Below, piece by piece: positions 1 through 7,004 of a DNA stretch of 10,543 nucleotides; positions within the stretch are counted from its first letter, which is position 1, and every line of letters starts with the position of its first letter. The stretch is from Kiritimatiellia bacterium (GTDB lineage Bacteria; Verrucomicrobiota; Kiritimatiellia; RFP12; UBA1067), in contig JAFPYE010000047.1 of NCBI GenBank assembly GCA_017412325.1, positions 1 to 10,543 of the forward strand, read 5' to 3'. The notes under the pieces were generated by a model. It worked only from the letters and a program-made list of their open reading frames with translations. It searched no databases and was not told the DNA's origin. Both the position numbers and the translations under genes were made by a program.

Positions 1-1
1 C

Positions 2-985
2 CGCACGGAGATGACGATTCCGGAGGAGCATCTGGCCAAGCTCGCGATGTTCTGCAACGTGAAGCGCGCGTGCGTGATCGAGGAGAAGGACGTCGCCGAC
101 TCGGTGTACGCCGTGCCGCGGGAGCTGCGGCTACAGGGACTCGACGAGCAGGTCTTGAAGCAGCTGCACCTCGACATCTGGCCGATCAAGCACACCGTCT
201 GGGATACGCTTGTCCGCAAGGCCACCAAGCCAAAGCGCACCTGCACCATCGCGCTTGTCGGGAAATACATCTCGATCCGCGACGCCTACAAGTCGGTCCA
301 CGAAGCGCTCCAGCACGCGGGCATGGCAAACGACTGCAAGGTGAACGTGAAGTGCATCGAGGCGGAGGAGTTCGAGGGGGCTGCGTCTCTGCGCGAGTTG
401 AAAAACATCGACGGCATTCTCGTGCCCGGCGGATTCGGTTCACGCGGCGTCGAGGGCAAGATCGCGGCGATCAAATATGCGCGCGAGAAGAAGATTCCGT
501 TCCTCGGCATCTGCCTCGGCATGCAGTGCACGGTCATCGAATACGCCCGCGACGTCCTCGGCTGGACGGACGCGAATTCGACGGAGTTCGACGCATCGAC
601 GGCGCACCCCGTCATCGACCTGATGGAAGAGCAGCGCGGCATCACGCAAAAGGGCGGCACGATGCGGCTCGGCGCGTATCCGTGCGTCGTCAAGAAAGGC
701 TCGCTCGCCGCGAAGCTCTACGGCCGAAGCGAAATCTCCGAGCGGCACCGCCATCGCTACGAATTTGCAAACGCGACGGACGCGCAACAGGCGATCGAGG
801 CGGCGGGGCTCAAGGCGACCGGCCGTTCACCCGACGGCCAGCTCGTCGAAATCGTCGAGCTGCCGGGACACCCCTACTTCATCGCCGCGCAGTTCCACCC
901 GGAGTTCAAGTCGCGTCCGACCGCGCCGCATCCGCTCTTCAACGGACTCGTCAAGGCCGCGCTCGCGCGGTCATCTCACTCGTAG
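2..985 (+). CDS. pyrG: CTP synthase, C-terminal part (5' end outside window)
   Basis: CTP synthase makes CTP from UTP, ATP and glutamine, the last step of de novo pyrimidine nucleotide synthesis in the cytoplasm. The reading frame is open to the left edge; the first in-frame ATG (position 11) is internal to the protein, which normally has about 540 residues. Numbering from that ATG, residues 1-75 match the end of the amidoligase domain (LAMFCNV, LRLQGLDEQVL) and residues 76-315 form the class I glutamine amidotransferase domain. Visible there are VPGGFG (138-143), the nucleophile Cys168 in GICLGMQ, RHRHRYE (245-251), and the catalytic His296 and Glu298 in FHPEFKSRP. All catalytic-triad residues are present and the C-terminus is intact, so this copy looks functional. 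It is the only + strand gene and overlaps the end of the convergent transporter remnant by 10 bp, so there is no room for an intergenic terminator. Confidence 0.98.
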   Translation, partial: RTEMTIPEEHLAKLAMFCNVKRACVIEEKDVADSVYAVPRELRLQGLDEQVLKQLHLDIWPIKHTVWDTLVRKATKPKRTCTIALVGKYISIRDAYKSVHEALQHAGMANDCKVNVKCIEAEEFEGAASLRELKNIDGILVPGGFGSRGVEGKIAAIKYAREKKIPFLGICLGMQCTVIEYARDVLGWTDANSTEFDASTAHPVIDLMEEQRGITQKGGTMRLGAYPCVVKKGSLAAKLYGRSEISERHRHRYEFANATDAQQAIEAAGLKATGRSPDGQLVEIVELPGHPYFIAAQFHPEFKSRPTAPHPLFNGLVKAALARSSHS

Positions 986-1530
986 ACGACCCACTTCTCG
1001 CGCTCGCGGCACTTGGCGAGGAATTCCTTCGTCGTCCGCCAGACGACCGTCGCGATGCGCTTGAGGCCGCCGATCAGCACGAGCGCCGTCGCCACCGTGA
1101 CGATCGCGCCGGAGATGACGACGCAGCGCGGATACGTCGTGCCGAAGATCTGCCAGCCCGTCGTCAGGTCGGCGGGGTTGAACGCCGGGTCGAAGAAGCG
1201 CTGCACCGCCGAGGTGATGCCGTGGATCTGCGTGATCGTGCCGATGCCGAGGATCGCGGCGAGCGTGCCGAAGATGGCGAACATCACGGCGAGCGGCTTC
1301 CACTTGGGGCCGAGACCCTTCTCGATGTAGTAGAACGGGCCGCCCAGCACCTTGCCGTCCGGGCGGACCTCGCGGTACTTGACGGCGAGCAACCCTTCCG
1401 CATACTTCGTCGCCATGCCGAAGAACGCGGCGATCATCATCCAGAAGAGCGCACCGGGGCCGCCCGTGCCGATGGCCGTGGCGACGCCGACGATGTTGCC
1501 GATGCCGATGGTGGCGGAGAGCGCCGCGCA
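976..1530 (-). pseudogene. Sodium:alanine/glycine symporter (AGCS family) remnant, truncated at 5' end and internally deleted
   Basis: AGCS proteins import alanine or glycine with Na+ across the inner membrane and normally have about 450-550 residues. Only ~185 codons remain. The homology begins abruptly at CAALSATIGIGNI and continues through the family signature GGPGALFWM...AAFFGMATKYAEG and several hydrophobic helices to IGGLKRIATV. The frame then jumps at about 1042-1050 to WRTTKEFLAK, which resembles the extreme C-terminus of the family (the conserved GVVxxxTKxF stretch). About 75-85 N-terminal residues and roughly 220-250 central residues, including the NEAGLGSAPIAHA region, are therefore missing. 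No ATG precedes the homologous part; the open frame reaches only a TTG at 1563 inside the glycosidase gene in another frame. The remnant starts one base after the TGA of the upstream GH3 gene. I infer a non-functional relic. The alternative is a chimeric assembly. Family assignment is confident and the pseudogene call fairly so. Confidence 0.82.
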
Positions 1531-1531
1531 G

Positions 1532-4500
1532 TCAGTCGGCGAACACCCGCGACTCGTCGACAACGAACCGCGACGTGGCGCGAATGTCCGCGCTGGACGA
1601 CCCCACGAGGACGTCGTACCGCCCGGCGTCCGTCCTGAAGCGGTGGGCGAACGCGTCCCAGTAGGCGAGGTCGCGCGGCGCCAGATGCAGTTCCACCGTT
1701 TTCGTCTCGCCCGGCTTCAGCGCGACTTTCGCAAACGCCTTCAGCTCCTTCGCGCAGCGCTCCACTTTCGCGTCGGGATAGGCGACATAGAGTTGCACGA
1801 CTTCCTTGCCCGCGACCGTTCCGGCGTTCGTGACGTCGACGCGCGCCGTCCACTCCCGTTCCCCGTTCCCCGTTCCCCGTTCCCCAACGACCACGTCCCC
1901 GTAGTCGAAGCGCGTATAGCTCAGGCCGTGTCCGAACGGGAAAAGCGGCGCGATGCCCCGGGCGTCGTGCCAGCGGTAGCCGACGTAGAACCGCTCGTTG
2001 TAGGTGACGTTCGTCGCGTTGTACGTGCCGCAGTGCGCAACGGCCGTGTCGGCAAAGGCGCGCGGCCACGTCTGCGCGAGCTTGCCGCAGGGATTCACCT
2101 CGCCCAGCAGCACGTCGACGATCGCATTGCCCTCCTCCATGCCGAGATACGACGTCTGGAGCATCGTCTCGGCCTTGTCCGTCCACGTATAGCCGACGGG
2201 CGAGCCCGACCGGGAAACGACGACGACGCGCGGATGCCCCCAGCCGAGGATCGTGTGCAGGGCCTTCTGAAGCGGTGCGGGGAGCTCGAATTCCGTGCGG
2301 TCGCGGCTTTCGCTTTCCATGTTCTCCTGATAGCCGAGTTCCGTTCCGGTGAACACGATGACGGTATCCGCCCGTTCGGCGGCGGCCTTCAATTCCGCCT
2401 CGTCGCACCAGCGCTCGTCCGCCTTGAGCTCGACGTGGCCGCCGGTCGCGACGGCATTGGACGTATCCGTCGCCGCGTGCTCGACCTTCGCGCAAAACGG
2501 CATCAGCTTCACCTCTGCGCCGGGCAGGCGATTCGTCAGCGCGGCGAACAGCGTGACTTCGTAGGGGACGTTGCCCTCGCCCGAGCAGCCCTTGTGGCAC
2601 TGCTTCACGTCCGCCCCGGCGCCAATGACCAGCACGTTCCGCAACGCGCCGGCGTCGAGCGGCAGGACGCCCCTGTCGTTCTTGAGCAGCACGATGGATT
2701 CCGCGCCCTCGTCGCGGGCGGCGCGCTGGTGTTCCTTCGTGTTCCGCGCGCCCGCCCTGCGCGGCGCGCCGGAGAGGAAGCCCGTCTTCGCCATCACGTA
2801 GAGCGTGTGCAGCGCCATCTCGTCGACCGTCGCGGCCGGAACGTCGCCGCGCCGCACCGCCTCCGCCAGCGGGAAGCGGTTGGACGCCGGTTCGCAGATG
2901 TAGCGGATCCTGTCGCCGCGCGCCATCTCCACGCCGCCGCCGTTCAGCGCGGCGAACGCCGTCGAGTGCTGTCCGCCCCAGTCGGTGACCAGCATCCCCC
3001 TGAAGCCCCAGCGCTCGCGCAGAATGCCGTTTTGCAGATAGTTGTTCTCGCTGGCCCAGAGGCCGTCGATCTTGTTGTAGCTCGACATGACCGACAGCAC
3101 CCCGGCCTCCTTCACCGCCGCGCGGAACGCCGGCAGGTAGATTTCATTCAGCGTGCGGTCGTCCACGTGCGTGTCGACCGTGCCGCGCGCGAGTTCCTGG
3201 TTGTTGAGGCAGTAGTGCTTGACGGTCGCCGCGACGTCAAAGCCCTGGACGCCCCGTATGAACGGCACGCACAGCTTCGCCGCAAGGACGGGATCCTCGC
3301 CCAGGTATTCCCAGTTGCGCCCGCACAGCGGATTGCGCATGATGTTCACGCCCGGCCCGAGCAGCTGGTCGACGCCCCGGTCGCGGCACTCCGCGCCCAG
3401 GACTTCGCCGTGCCGGCGCGCCCATTCGACGTCCCACGTCTGCGCCAGCGCGGACAGCGACGGCAGCTTCGTGTTCACGCTCTTCGGCTCGTCGTAGTTC
3501 CAGCTCCAGCGCGCGAGCGACGGGCGGACGGTCGAGCTGTTGTCGCTCATCCGCCATTCGCGCGCGATGCCGACGCGCGGAATCGCGGGGAGCGTCATCG
3601 TGCCGGAGCCCGCCAGGAGCCGCGTCTTCTCCTCCAGCGTCAGGCGCCGGAGCGTCGCGCGCGCCAGGCGTTCCGCCGCGTCGTCGCCGAGGTCGTCGCC
3701 CGCCGCCGCGACGGCCAGCGGCAGTTCTTCGCCGCGCGGCAGTCGCCAGTCGTCGATGAACTTGATCGTGAAGACGGCGCTCCAGCCGAAGTCCGCCGCG
3801 CCCAGCGGCGCGCCGGTGCGCGAATTGTAGTTCTCGCGAATGGAGTCGCCGTGCGCGTCCACCCAGCCGAGGAGCGTCGCGCGCCCGGCGTCGGCAATCG
3901 CGTCGTAGCCGCAGTCTTTCAGCCCCTTGAGCGCGAAGTAGGCGACGTTGAGCCACGTGCGGCCGCGCCAATACACGTCCGGCCTGTACTTCGGGTCGTC
4001 GTAGGAAACCGTCGGCCAACCGGGCGCCATGCGCTTGGCGTGGCGCGCCATCGACGCCGCGCGTTCGGGAGGCGCGATGCCAATGAACAGCGGCATGAAC
4101 GACGCGGGCGTGAGGACGCGCGAAAAACCGCCGCCCGGCGCAATCTCCCGGTCGTAGTAGCATTCGTCCCGCTCGTCCCACAGCCGCTCTTCGATGCGCC
4201 GGGCGAGGTCGTTGGCGCGCCTTTCCCACGCCGCGCCGTCGGCCGCGCAATCCAGCCGCGCCGCGATGTCCCGGAGCGACCGGTAGTAGAGCACCATCCA
4301 GCAATTGAGGTCGATGGGGAGCCTGCTGCCCGGCTCGCCGTCCCAGCGGGGCGAATCGTCCCAGCCCGACTCCCAGCCGCAGTAGAGCTTCCGCTGGGCG
4401 GGGTCGGCGGAATTGCCGTCGTAGCGGAACATGCCCTCGTCGGCGACAAAGCGCTTCGTCCGCCAGAACGCCTCGTAGCGCTTAAGCGATTCGTACGCAG

Positions 4501-4933
4501 CGCGGAGAAACGCGTCGTCCGGCGCGGCGCGGTCGATGGCCCAGACCGCCCACCCCCAGACCGGCGGCTTGGTGCAGCCCCTGAACACCCCCTTCGCCGC
4601 ATCCTCGAAAACGACGTCGGGCAGCATGCCGTCGTCGCCCTGGAATTTCATCATGATGCGGAACTGGTCGCGGGCCAGTTCCGGATCCCACCGGACAAGC
4701 GCCATCGCGTGGAAGGCGCTGTCCCAGTTCCACACGCCCTTGAAGCCGCTGACGGACGGCTCGACGCCGCGATACGGCGCCCACGGGACGCGTTCGCCCG
4801 CCACGGTGTTCTTTTCCAGCGTCGCGCGTGCGCGCCGCAAAAGCGAGGCTTCGTCAAACGCGGCGGAGGCGCAGAGCGCCGCGAACGAAAGCGCCACGAG
4901 GGCCATCGGTCGTTTTCTGTTCATGGCGGTCAT
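1532..4933 (-). CDS. Secreted GH63/MGH1-like (alpha/alpha)6 + GH3 beta-glycosidase fusion
   Basis: The product has 1133 residues with a Sec signal peptide (RKRP, then a hydrophobic run ending near CASAA, ~residue 24). Residues ~30-400 resemble clan GH-G/GH63 and MGH1-like (alpha/alpha)6 enzymes: NWDSAFHA (69-76), WESGWDDSPRW with probable acid Asp192, YWRGRTWLNVAY (321-332) and RENYNS with probable base Glu367. After a linker (~397-425) comes a GH3 enzyme: LTLEEK (431-436), GPGVNIMRNPLCGRNWEYLGE (from 526), KHYCLNNQE (572-580), nucleophile Asp651 in VTDWGG, probable acid/base Glu875 in ESESRDR, and a C-terminal FnIII domain (~1007-1130). GH3 enzymes release terminal beta-linked glucose, xylose or similar; the (alpha/alpha)6 domain suggests an additional alpha-glycosidase-type activity. 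Substrates cannot be fixed. The ATG at 4933 overlaps the GH127 stop as ATGA; ATG 4924 is an alternative. No good Shine-Dalgarno is seen, which fits translational coupling. A heptamer repeat lies inside the FnIII domain. Confidence 0.92.
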   Translation of the reverse strand: MTAMNRKRPMALVALSFAALCASAAFDEASLLRRARATLEKNTVAGERVPWAPYRGVEPSVSGFKGVWNWDSAFHAMALVRWDPELARDQFRIMMKFQGDDGMLPDVVFEDAAKGVFRGCTKPPVWGWAVWAIDRAAPDDAFLRAAYESLKRYEAFWRTKRFVADEGMFRYDGNSADPAQRKLYCGWESGWDDSPRWDGEPGSRLPIDLNCWMVLYYRSLRDIAARLDCAADGAAWERRANDLARRIEERLWDERDECYYDREIAPGGGFSRVLTPASFMPLFIGIAPPERAASMARHAKRMAPGWPTVSYDDPKYRPDVYWRGRTWLNVAYFALKGLKDCGYDAIADAGRATLLGWVDAHGDSIRENYNSRTGAPLGAADFGWSAVFTIKFIDDWRLPRGEELPLAVAAAGDDLGDDAAERLARATLRRLTLEEKTRLLAGSGTMTLPAIPRVGIAREWRMSDNSSTVRPSLARWSWNYDEPKSVNTKLPSLSALAQTWDVEWARRHGEVLGAECRDRGVDQLLGPGVNIMRNPLCGRNWEYLGEDPVLAAKLCVPFIRGVQGFDVAATVKHYCLNNQELARGTVDTHVDDRTLNEIYLPAFRAAVKEAGVLSVMSSYNKIDGLWASENNYLQNGILRERWGFRGMLVTDWGGQHSTAFAALNGGGVEMARGDRIRYICEPASNRFPLAEAVRRGDVPAATVDEMALHTLYVMAKTGFLSGAPRRAGARNTKEHQRAARDEGAESIVLLKNDRGVLPLDAGALRNVLVIGAGADVKQCHKGCSGEGNVPYEVTLFAALTNRLPGAEVKLMPFCAKVEHAATDTSNAVATGGHVELKADERWCDEAELKAAAERADTVIVFTGTELGYQENMESESRDRTEFELPAPLQKALHTILGWGHPRVVVVSRSGSPVGYTWTDKAETMLQTSYLGMEEGNAIVDVLLGEVNPCGKLAQTWPRAFADTAVAHCGTYNATNVTYNERFYVGYRWHDARGIAPLFPFGHGLSYTRFDYGDVVVGERGTGNGEREWTARVDVTNAGTVAGKEVVQLYVAYPDAKVERCAKELKAFAKVALKPGETKTVELHLAPRDLAYWDAFAHRFRTDAGRYDVLVGSSSADIRATSRFVVDESRVFAD
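1858..1885. repeat. Four perfect tandem GTTCCCC heptamers inside the GH3 FnIII domain
   Basis: The + strand carries GTTCCCC four times without mismatch, preceded by a partial unit (TCCC). On the coding strand this is GGGGAAC x4, read through all three frames as GERGTGNGERE (residues ~1017-1027 of the GH63-GH3 protein). The peptide sits in the loop between the first strands of the FnIII domain, where family members have a variable loop. Because the unit is 7 bp, gain or loss of one unit would shift the frame and replace the last ~115 residues. Confidence 0.95.
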
Positions 4934-6939
4934 TCGGCGGGTCCGAACTCGACGGGGAACCAGGTGCGGTAGAAGTTGTCCCTGCGCCATTCATTGCCCG
5001 CAGAGGCATAGTCGCAGAAAAACACGGTGGCGGGCAAGCCCCCTTCCGGATTCTCGTGGTGCGAGCCGACGGGAAGCGTTGCGGAAAACGCCATCCACAT
5101 GTCGTCGGACGGGGCGCGGACGGCGGCGAACGACGGCATCCGCTCGCCGTCCTTGATCCCCGGGCGGAACGGTTCGGTCATGTCGCCGTCGTTGAAGCGG
5201 CTGTCGCGGGCGAGCAGGACGGGGCCGCGCGTAAAGGCGACGTGATGCGCGAGCGTGTGCGCGACGACCGGCAGGTCGAACTCGACCTCCACGATGTCGC
5301 CCAGCTTCCACGCGCGCGCAATCGTGAAGTAGCGCCCGGCCGCGACGCCGTCCAGCGCCTTGCCGTTCAGCTTCACCACCGTCTTCGCGCTCCACGCCGG
5401 GATGCGCAGGCGCAGCGGCACGACACCCGCCCCCTCGGTGTGGCTGACGATCCTGGCGGAGTCCGTGCGCGGATAGAGCGAATACATGTCGAACGCGACC
5501 TTGCGCCCGTCCGACAGCTCGCCTTTCACAAGCGCGGACGAATAGAAGTTGAAGGTCGCCGCGTCGCCGCGCGTCGTGAAGAACGCCCGCAGGAAGCAGA
5601 GGAAGCCGCGCGGGCCGTTCGCCGTGCAGCAGTCGGTGTGCATGAAGCAGTGGTGCTGGCCGTGGAAACGGCTGCCAGAAAGCGGCGTGTAGCCCGCGAA
5701 CTCGGAGCCGTCGGGCTTCATCGCGGCCAGGTAGGCGTTGTAGAACGTCTTTTCGATTTCATCGGCCCATTTCGGCTGGTCGGTGATTTCGAGCAGCTTT
5801 TCGCAGAAGCGCATCCACGTCGTCGTCACGCACGTCTCCTGCAGTCGCCTGTAGGCGAGGTGCTGCTTGCGCGCGCCATGGAACCAGGCCTCGGAGCAGG
5901 CGCAGCCGCCCGCGAGGTTGATCTCCTCCTTCACGATGTCCTCGCCGGTCATCACGGCGGCACGAAGGATGTCGGCGGGCGGGACTGGACTTGAGACGTG
6001 CGACGAGAGACGAGGGGCTGCGGACATGATTTCATAATATTCCAGCAGCCCTTGGTAGCAGCTCATCATTTCATACGCCTTGGCGCGCCCGTGCTTGCAG
6101 ACGTAGGCCCATCCGGCGTTGCCGTCGTAGTCCGCTTCATTGCGGTCGGCGACGGAAACGCCCTTCAGCGCGAGATCCAGAAGACGCGGCCCCTTCTCCG
6201 GCTCGGCCATGCCCTTGACGATGAAGGAGGCGAAGTCGAGGTACTTCCGCGCGGCGTCCGCCCCGTCTCTCTCGGCGACGCGCCGGTAGAGCCACACGAC
6301 CGGTTCGAGAATCGACGAACTGGCGTAGCCCGACCAGTTGCCGGTCTGCCACAGTTCGCGGCCGCGCCGGCCATTCGGGCCGATCTCCGCAATCACGTAG
6401 TCGCAGAGGCGTCGGCAGGCCGCAAGGATGTCGGCTGACGTTTGGGGGCGTGAGACGTTAGACGCGAGACGCGTGATTTCGCCGCCTTCGCATTGCCGCC
6501 TCCAATCGTAGTCGTGCAAAAGCCCCATCAGGGTGTATTTCATGCCCCACACGTCCCAGCCCTCGCCGCAGCGCAGCGCGTCGGGGTAGTTGCCGATGTA
6601 GCCGCCGTCCTCCTGCGAGGCGAGGATGCGTTCGCAGCCGCGTTCGATCTTCCCGCGCAGCGCGGCATCGTGCGTGTAGGCGAGGAAGGGAACGGCGGCA
6701 TGCATCCACTTGCCCCAGAACTCCGTCTGCCACCAGCCCTTCGTCTCGGTCTTCTCCAGAAACGGCGCGGTGATGTAGTCGACGTCCTGCGCGGCGACGT
6801 GGTTGGCGATCACGGCATCCAGCCGCTTGCCGAGGCCCCCCTTGAGGCGCACGTTCCCGATGTCGCCGATTGAATCGGCCAGCACGCCGCCGGCGGCAAC
6901 CGTCACGGCGGCGCAGAGCGAAACCGTCATCTTCTTCAT
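4930..6939 (-). CDS. Secreted GH127 beta-L-arabinofuranosidase
   Basis: GH127 enzymes (former DUF1680) remove beta-L-arabinofuranose from plant glycans such as hydroxyproline-linked arabinans, using a zinc-bound cysteine as nucleophile. The 669-residue product has a Sec signal peptide (MKKMTV, hydrophobic to VLA at 19-21), an (alpha/alpha)6 barrel to ~450, and C-terminal beta-sandwich domains. By comparison with Bifidobacterium HypBA1, the probable acid/base is Glu350 (GGCACSEAWF); zinc ligands are Glu368 and Cys370 in QETC, plus Cys437 and Cys438 in DCCTANGPR, one of which is the nucleophile. All are present, so activity is expected. ATG 6939 was chosen because it begins the signal peptide and has AAAGGA 11 nt upstream; the open frame extends further 5' without homology. 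Its stop overlaps the start of the GH63-GH3 gene by 4 bp. Two related repeat segments encode residues 157-174 and 310-327, each just before an ADIL helix. Another DUF1680 specificity (for example GH146) is possible. Confidence 0.94.
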   Translation of the reverse strand: MKKMTVSLCAAVTVAAGGVLADSIGDIGNVRLKGGLGKRLDAVIANHVAAQDVDYITAPFLEKTETKGWWQTEFWGKWMHAAVPFLAYTHDAALRGKIERGCERILASQEDGGYIGNYPDALRCGEGWDVWGMKYTLMGLLHDYDWRRQCEGGEITRLASNVSRPQTSADILAACRRLCDYVIAEIGPNGRRGRELWQTGNWSGYASSSILEPVVWLYRRVAERDGADAARKYLDFASFIVKGMAEPEKGPRLLDLALKGVSVADRNEADYDGNAGWAYVCKHGRAKAYEMMSCYQGLLEYYEIMSAAPRLSSHVSSPVPPADILRAAVMTGEDIVKEEINLAGGCACSEAWFHGARKQHLAYRRLQETCVTTTWMRFCEKLLEITDQPKWADEIEKTFYNAYLAAMKPDGSEFAGYTPLSGSRFHGQHHCFMHTDCCTANGPRGFLCFLRAFFTTRGDAATFNFYSSALVKGELSDGRKVAFDMYSLYPRTDSARIVSHTEGAGVVPLRLRIPAWSAKTVVKLNGKALDGVAAGRYFTIARAWKLGDIVEVEFDLPVVAHTLAHHVAFTRGPVLLARDSRFNDGDMTEPFRPGIKDGERMPSFAAVRAPSDDMWMAFSATLPVGSHHENPEGGLPATVFFCDYASAGNEWRRDNFYRTWFPVEFGPAE
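5959..6012 (-). repeat. RLSSHVS...ADIL-encoding repeat, copy 1 in GH127
   Basis: On the coding strand this 54-nt segment matches 6418-6471 at 39 of 54 positions in an ungapped hand alignment, in the same reading frame. It consists of a CGTCTC/ACGTCTCA-rich part (encoding RLSSHVS) and a part encoding ADIL with 12 identical bases over GCCGACATCCTT. It codes residues 310-327 of the GH127 protein. Confidence 0.6.
6418..6471 (-). repeat. RLASNVS...ADIL-encoding repeat, copy 2 in GH127
   Basis: This is the second copy of the 54-nt segment at 5959-6012, encoding residues 157-174 (RLASNVSRPQTSADILAA). The CGTCTCGCGTCTAACGTCTCA part is made of a near-tandem CGTCT motif with 6-8 bp spacing. Both copies fall between helices of the barrel, where extra residues could be tolerated. 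Confidence 0.6.
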
Positions 6940-6950
6940 GACAAAGACTG

Positions 6951-6956
6951 TCCTTT
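6951..6956 (-). promoter_or_regulatory. Shine-Dalgarno AAAGGA of the GH127 gene
   Basis: TTGAAAGGA lies with AAAGGA exactly 11 nt before ATG 6939, the same motif and spacing as upstream of the metallophosphoesterase fusion gene. This supports ATG 6939 as the start and dismisses the 99 extra codons that are open further upstream. Confidence 0.75.
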
Positions 6957-6964
6957 CAAGACGT

Positions 6965-6991
6965 ATTATACAAAATCGGCGGGGTTGTCTA
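6965..6991 (-). promoter_or_regulatory. Candidate sigma-70-type promoter for GH127 and GH63-GH3
   Basis: In the 65-bp gap the - strand shows a perfect TATAAT (6970-6965) preceded by TAGACA (6991-6986), 5 of 6 matches to TTGACA, with a 15-bp spacer, slightly shorter than the usual 17. The stretch is AT-rich against very GC-rich surroundings. It lies 26 bp before ATG 6939, so the leader would be about 20 nt. I infer independent transcription of the downstream pair. Read-through from the upstream pair is also possible because no terminator hairpin is seen. Confidence 0.55.
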
Positions 6992-7004
6992 TGTCGCGGG
7001 CTCG

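Noticed and set aside
960..1010. A terminator between pyrG and the transporter remnant
   Set aside because: The two coding ends overlap by 10 bp and I found no hairpin followed by a T-run on either strand.
1352..4972. A 1206-codon open frame on the + strand, antisense to the GH63-GH3 gene
   Set aside because: It is in codon register with the real gene, so its stops would need TTA, CTA or TCA codons, which are rare at this GC content. The translation is rich in Arg, Ala and Val with no domain motifs, while the - strand gene has complete catalytic motifs.
4828..5994. A 388-codon + strand open frame over the GH127 gene
   Set aside because: It is an in-register shadow of GH127, with no homology or ribosome binding site.
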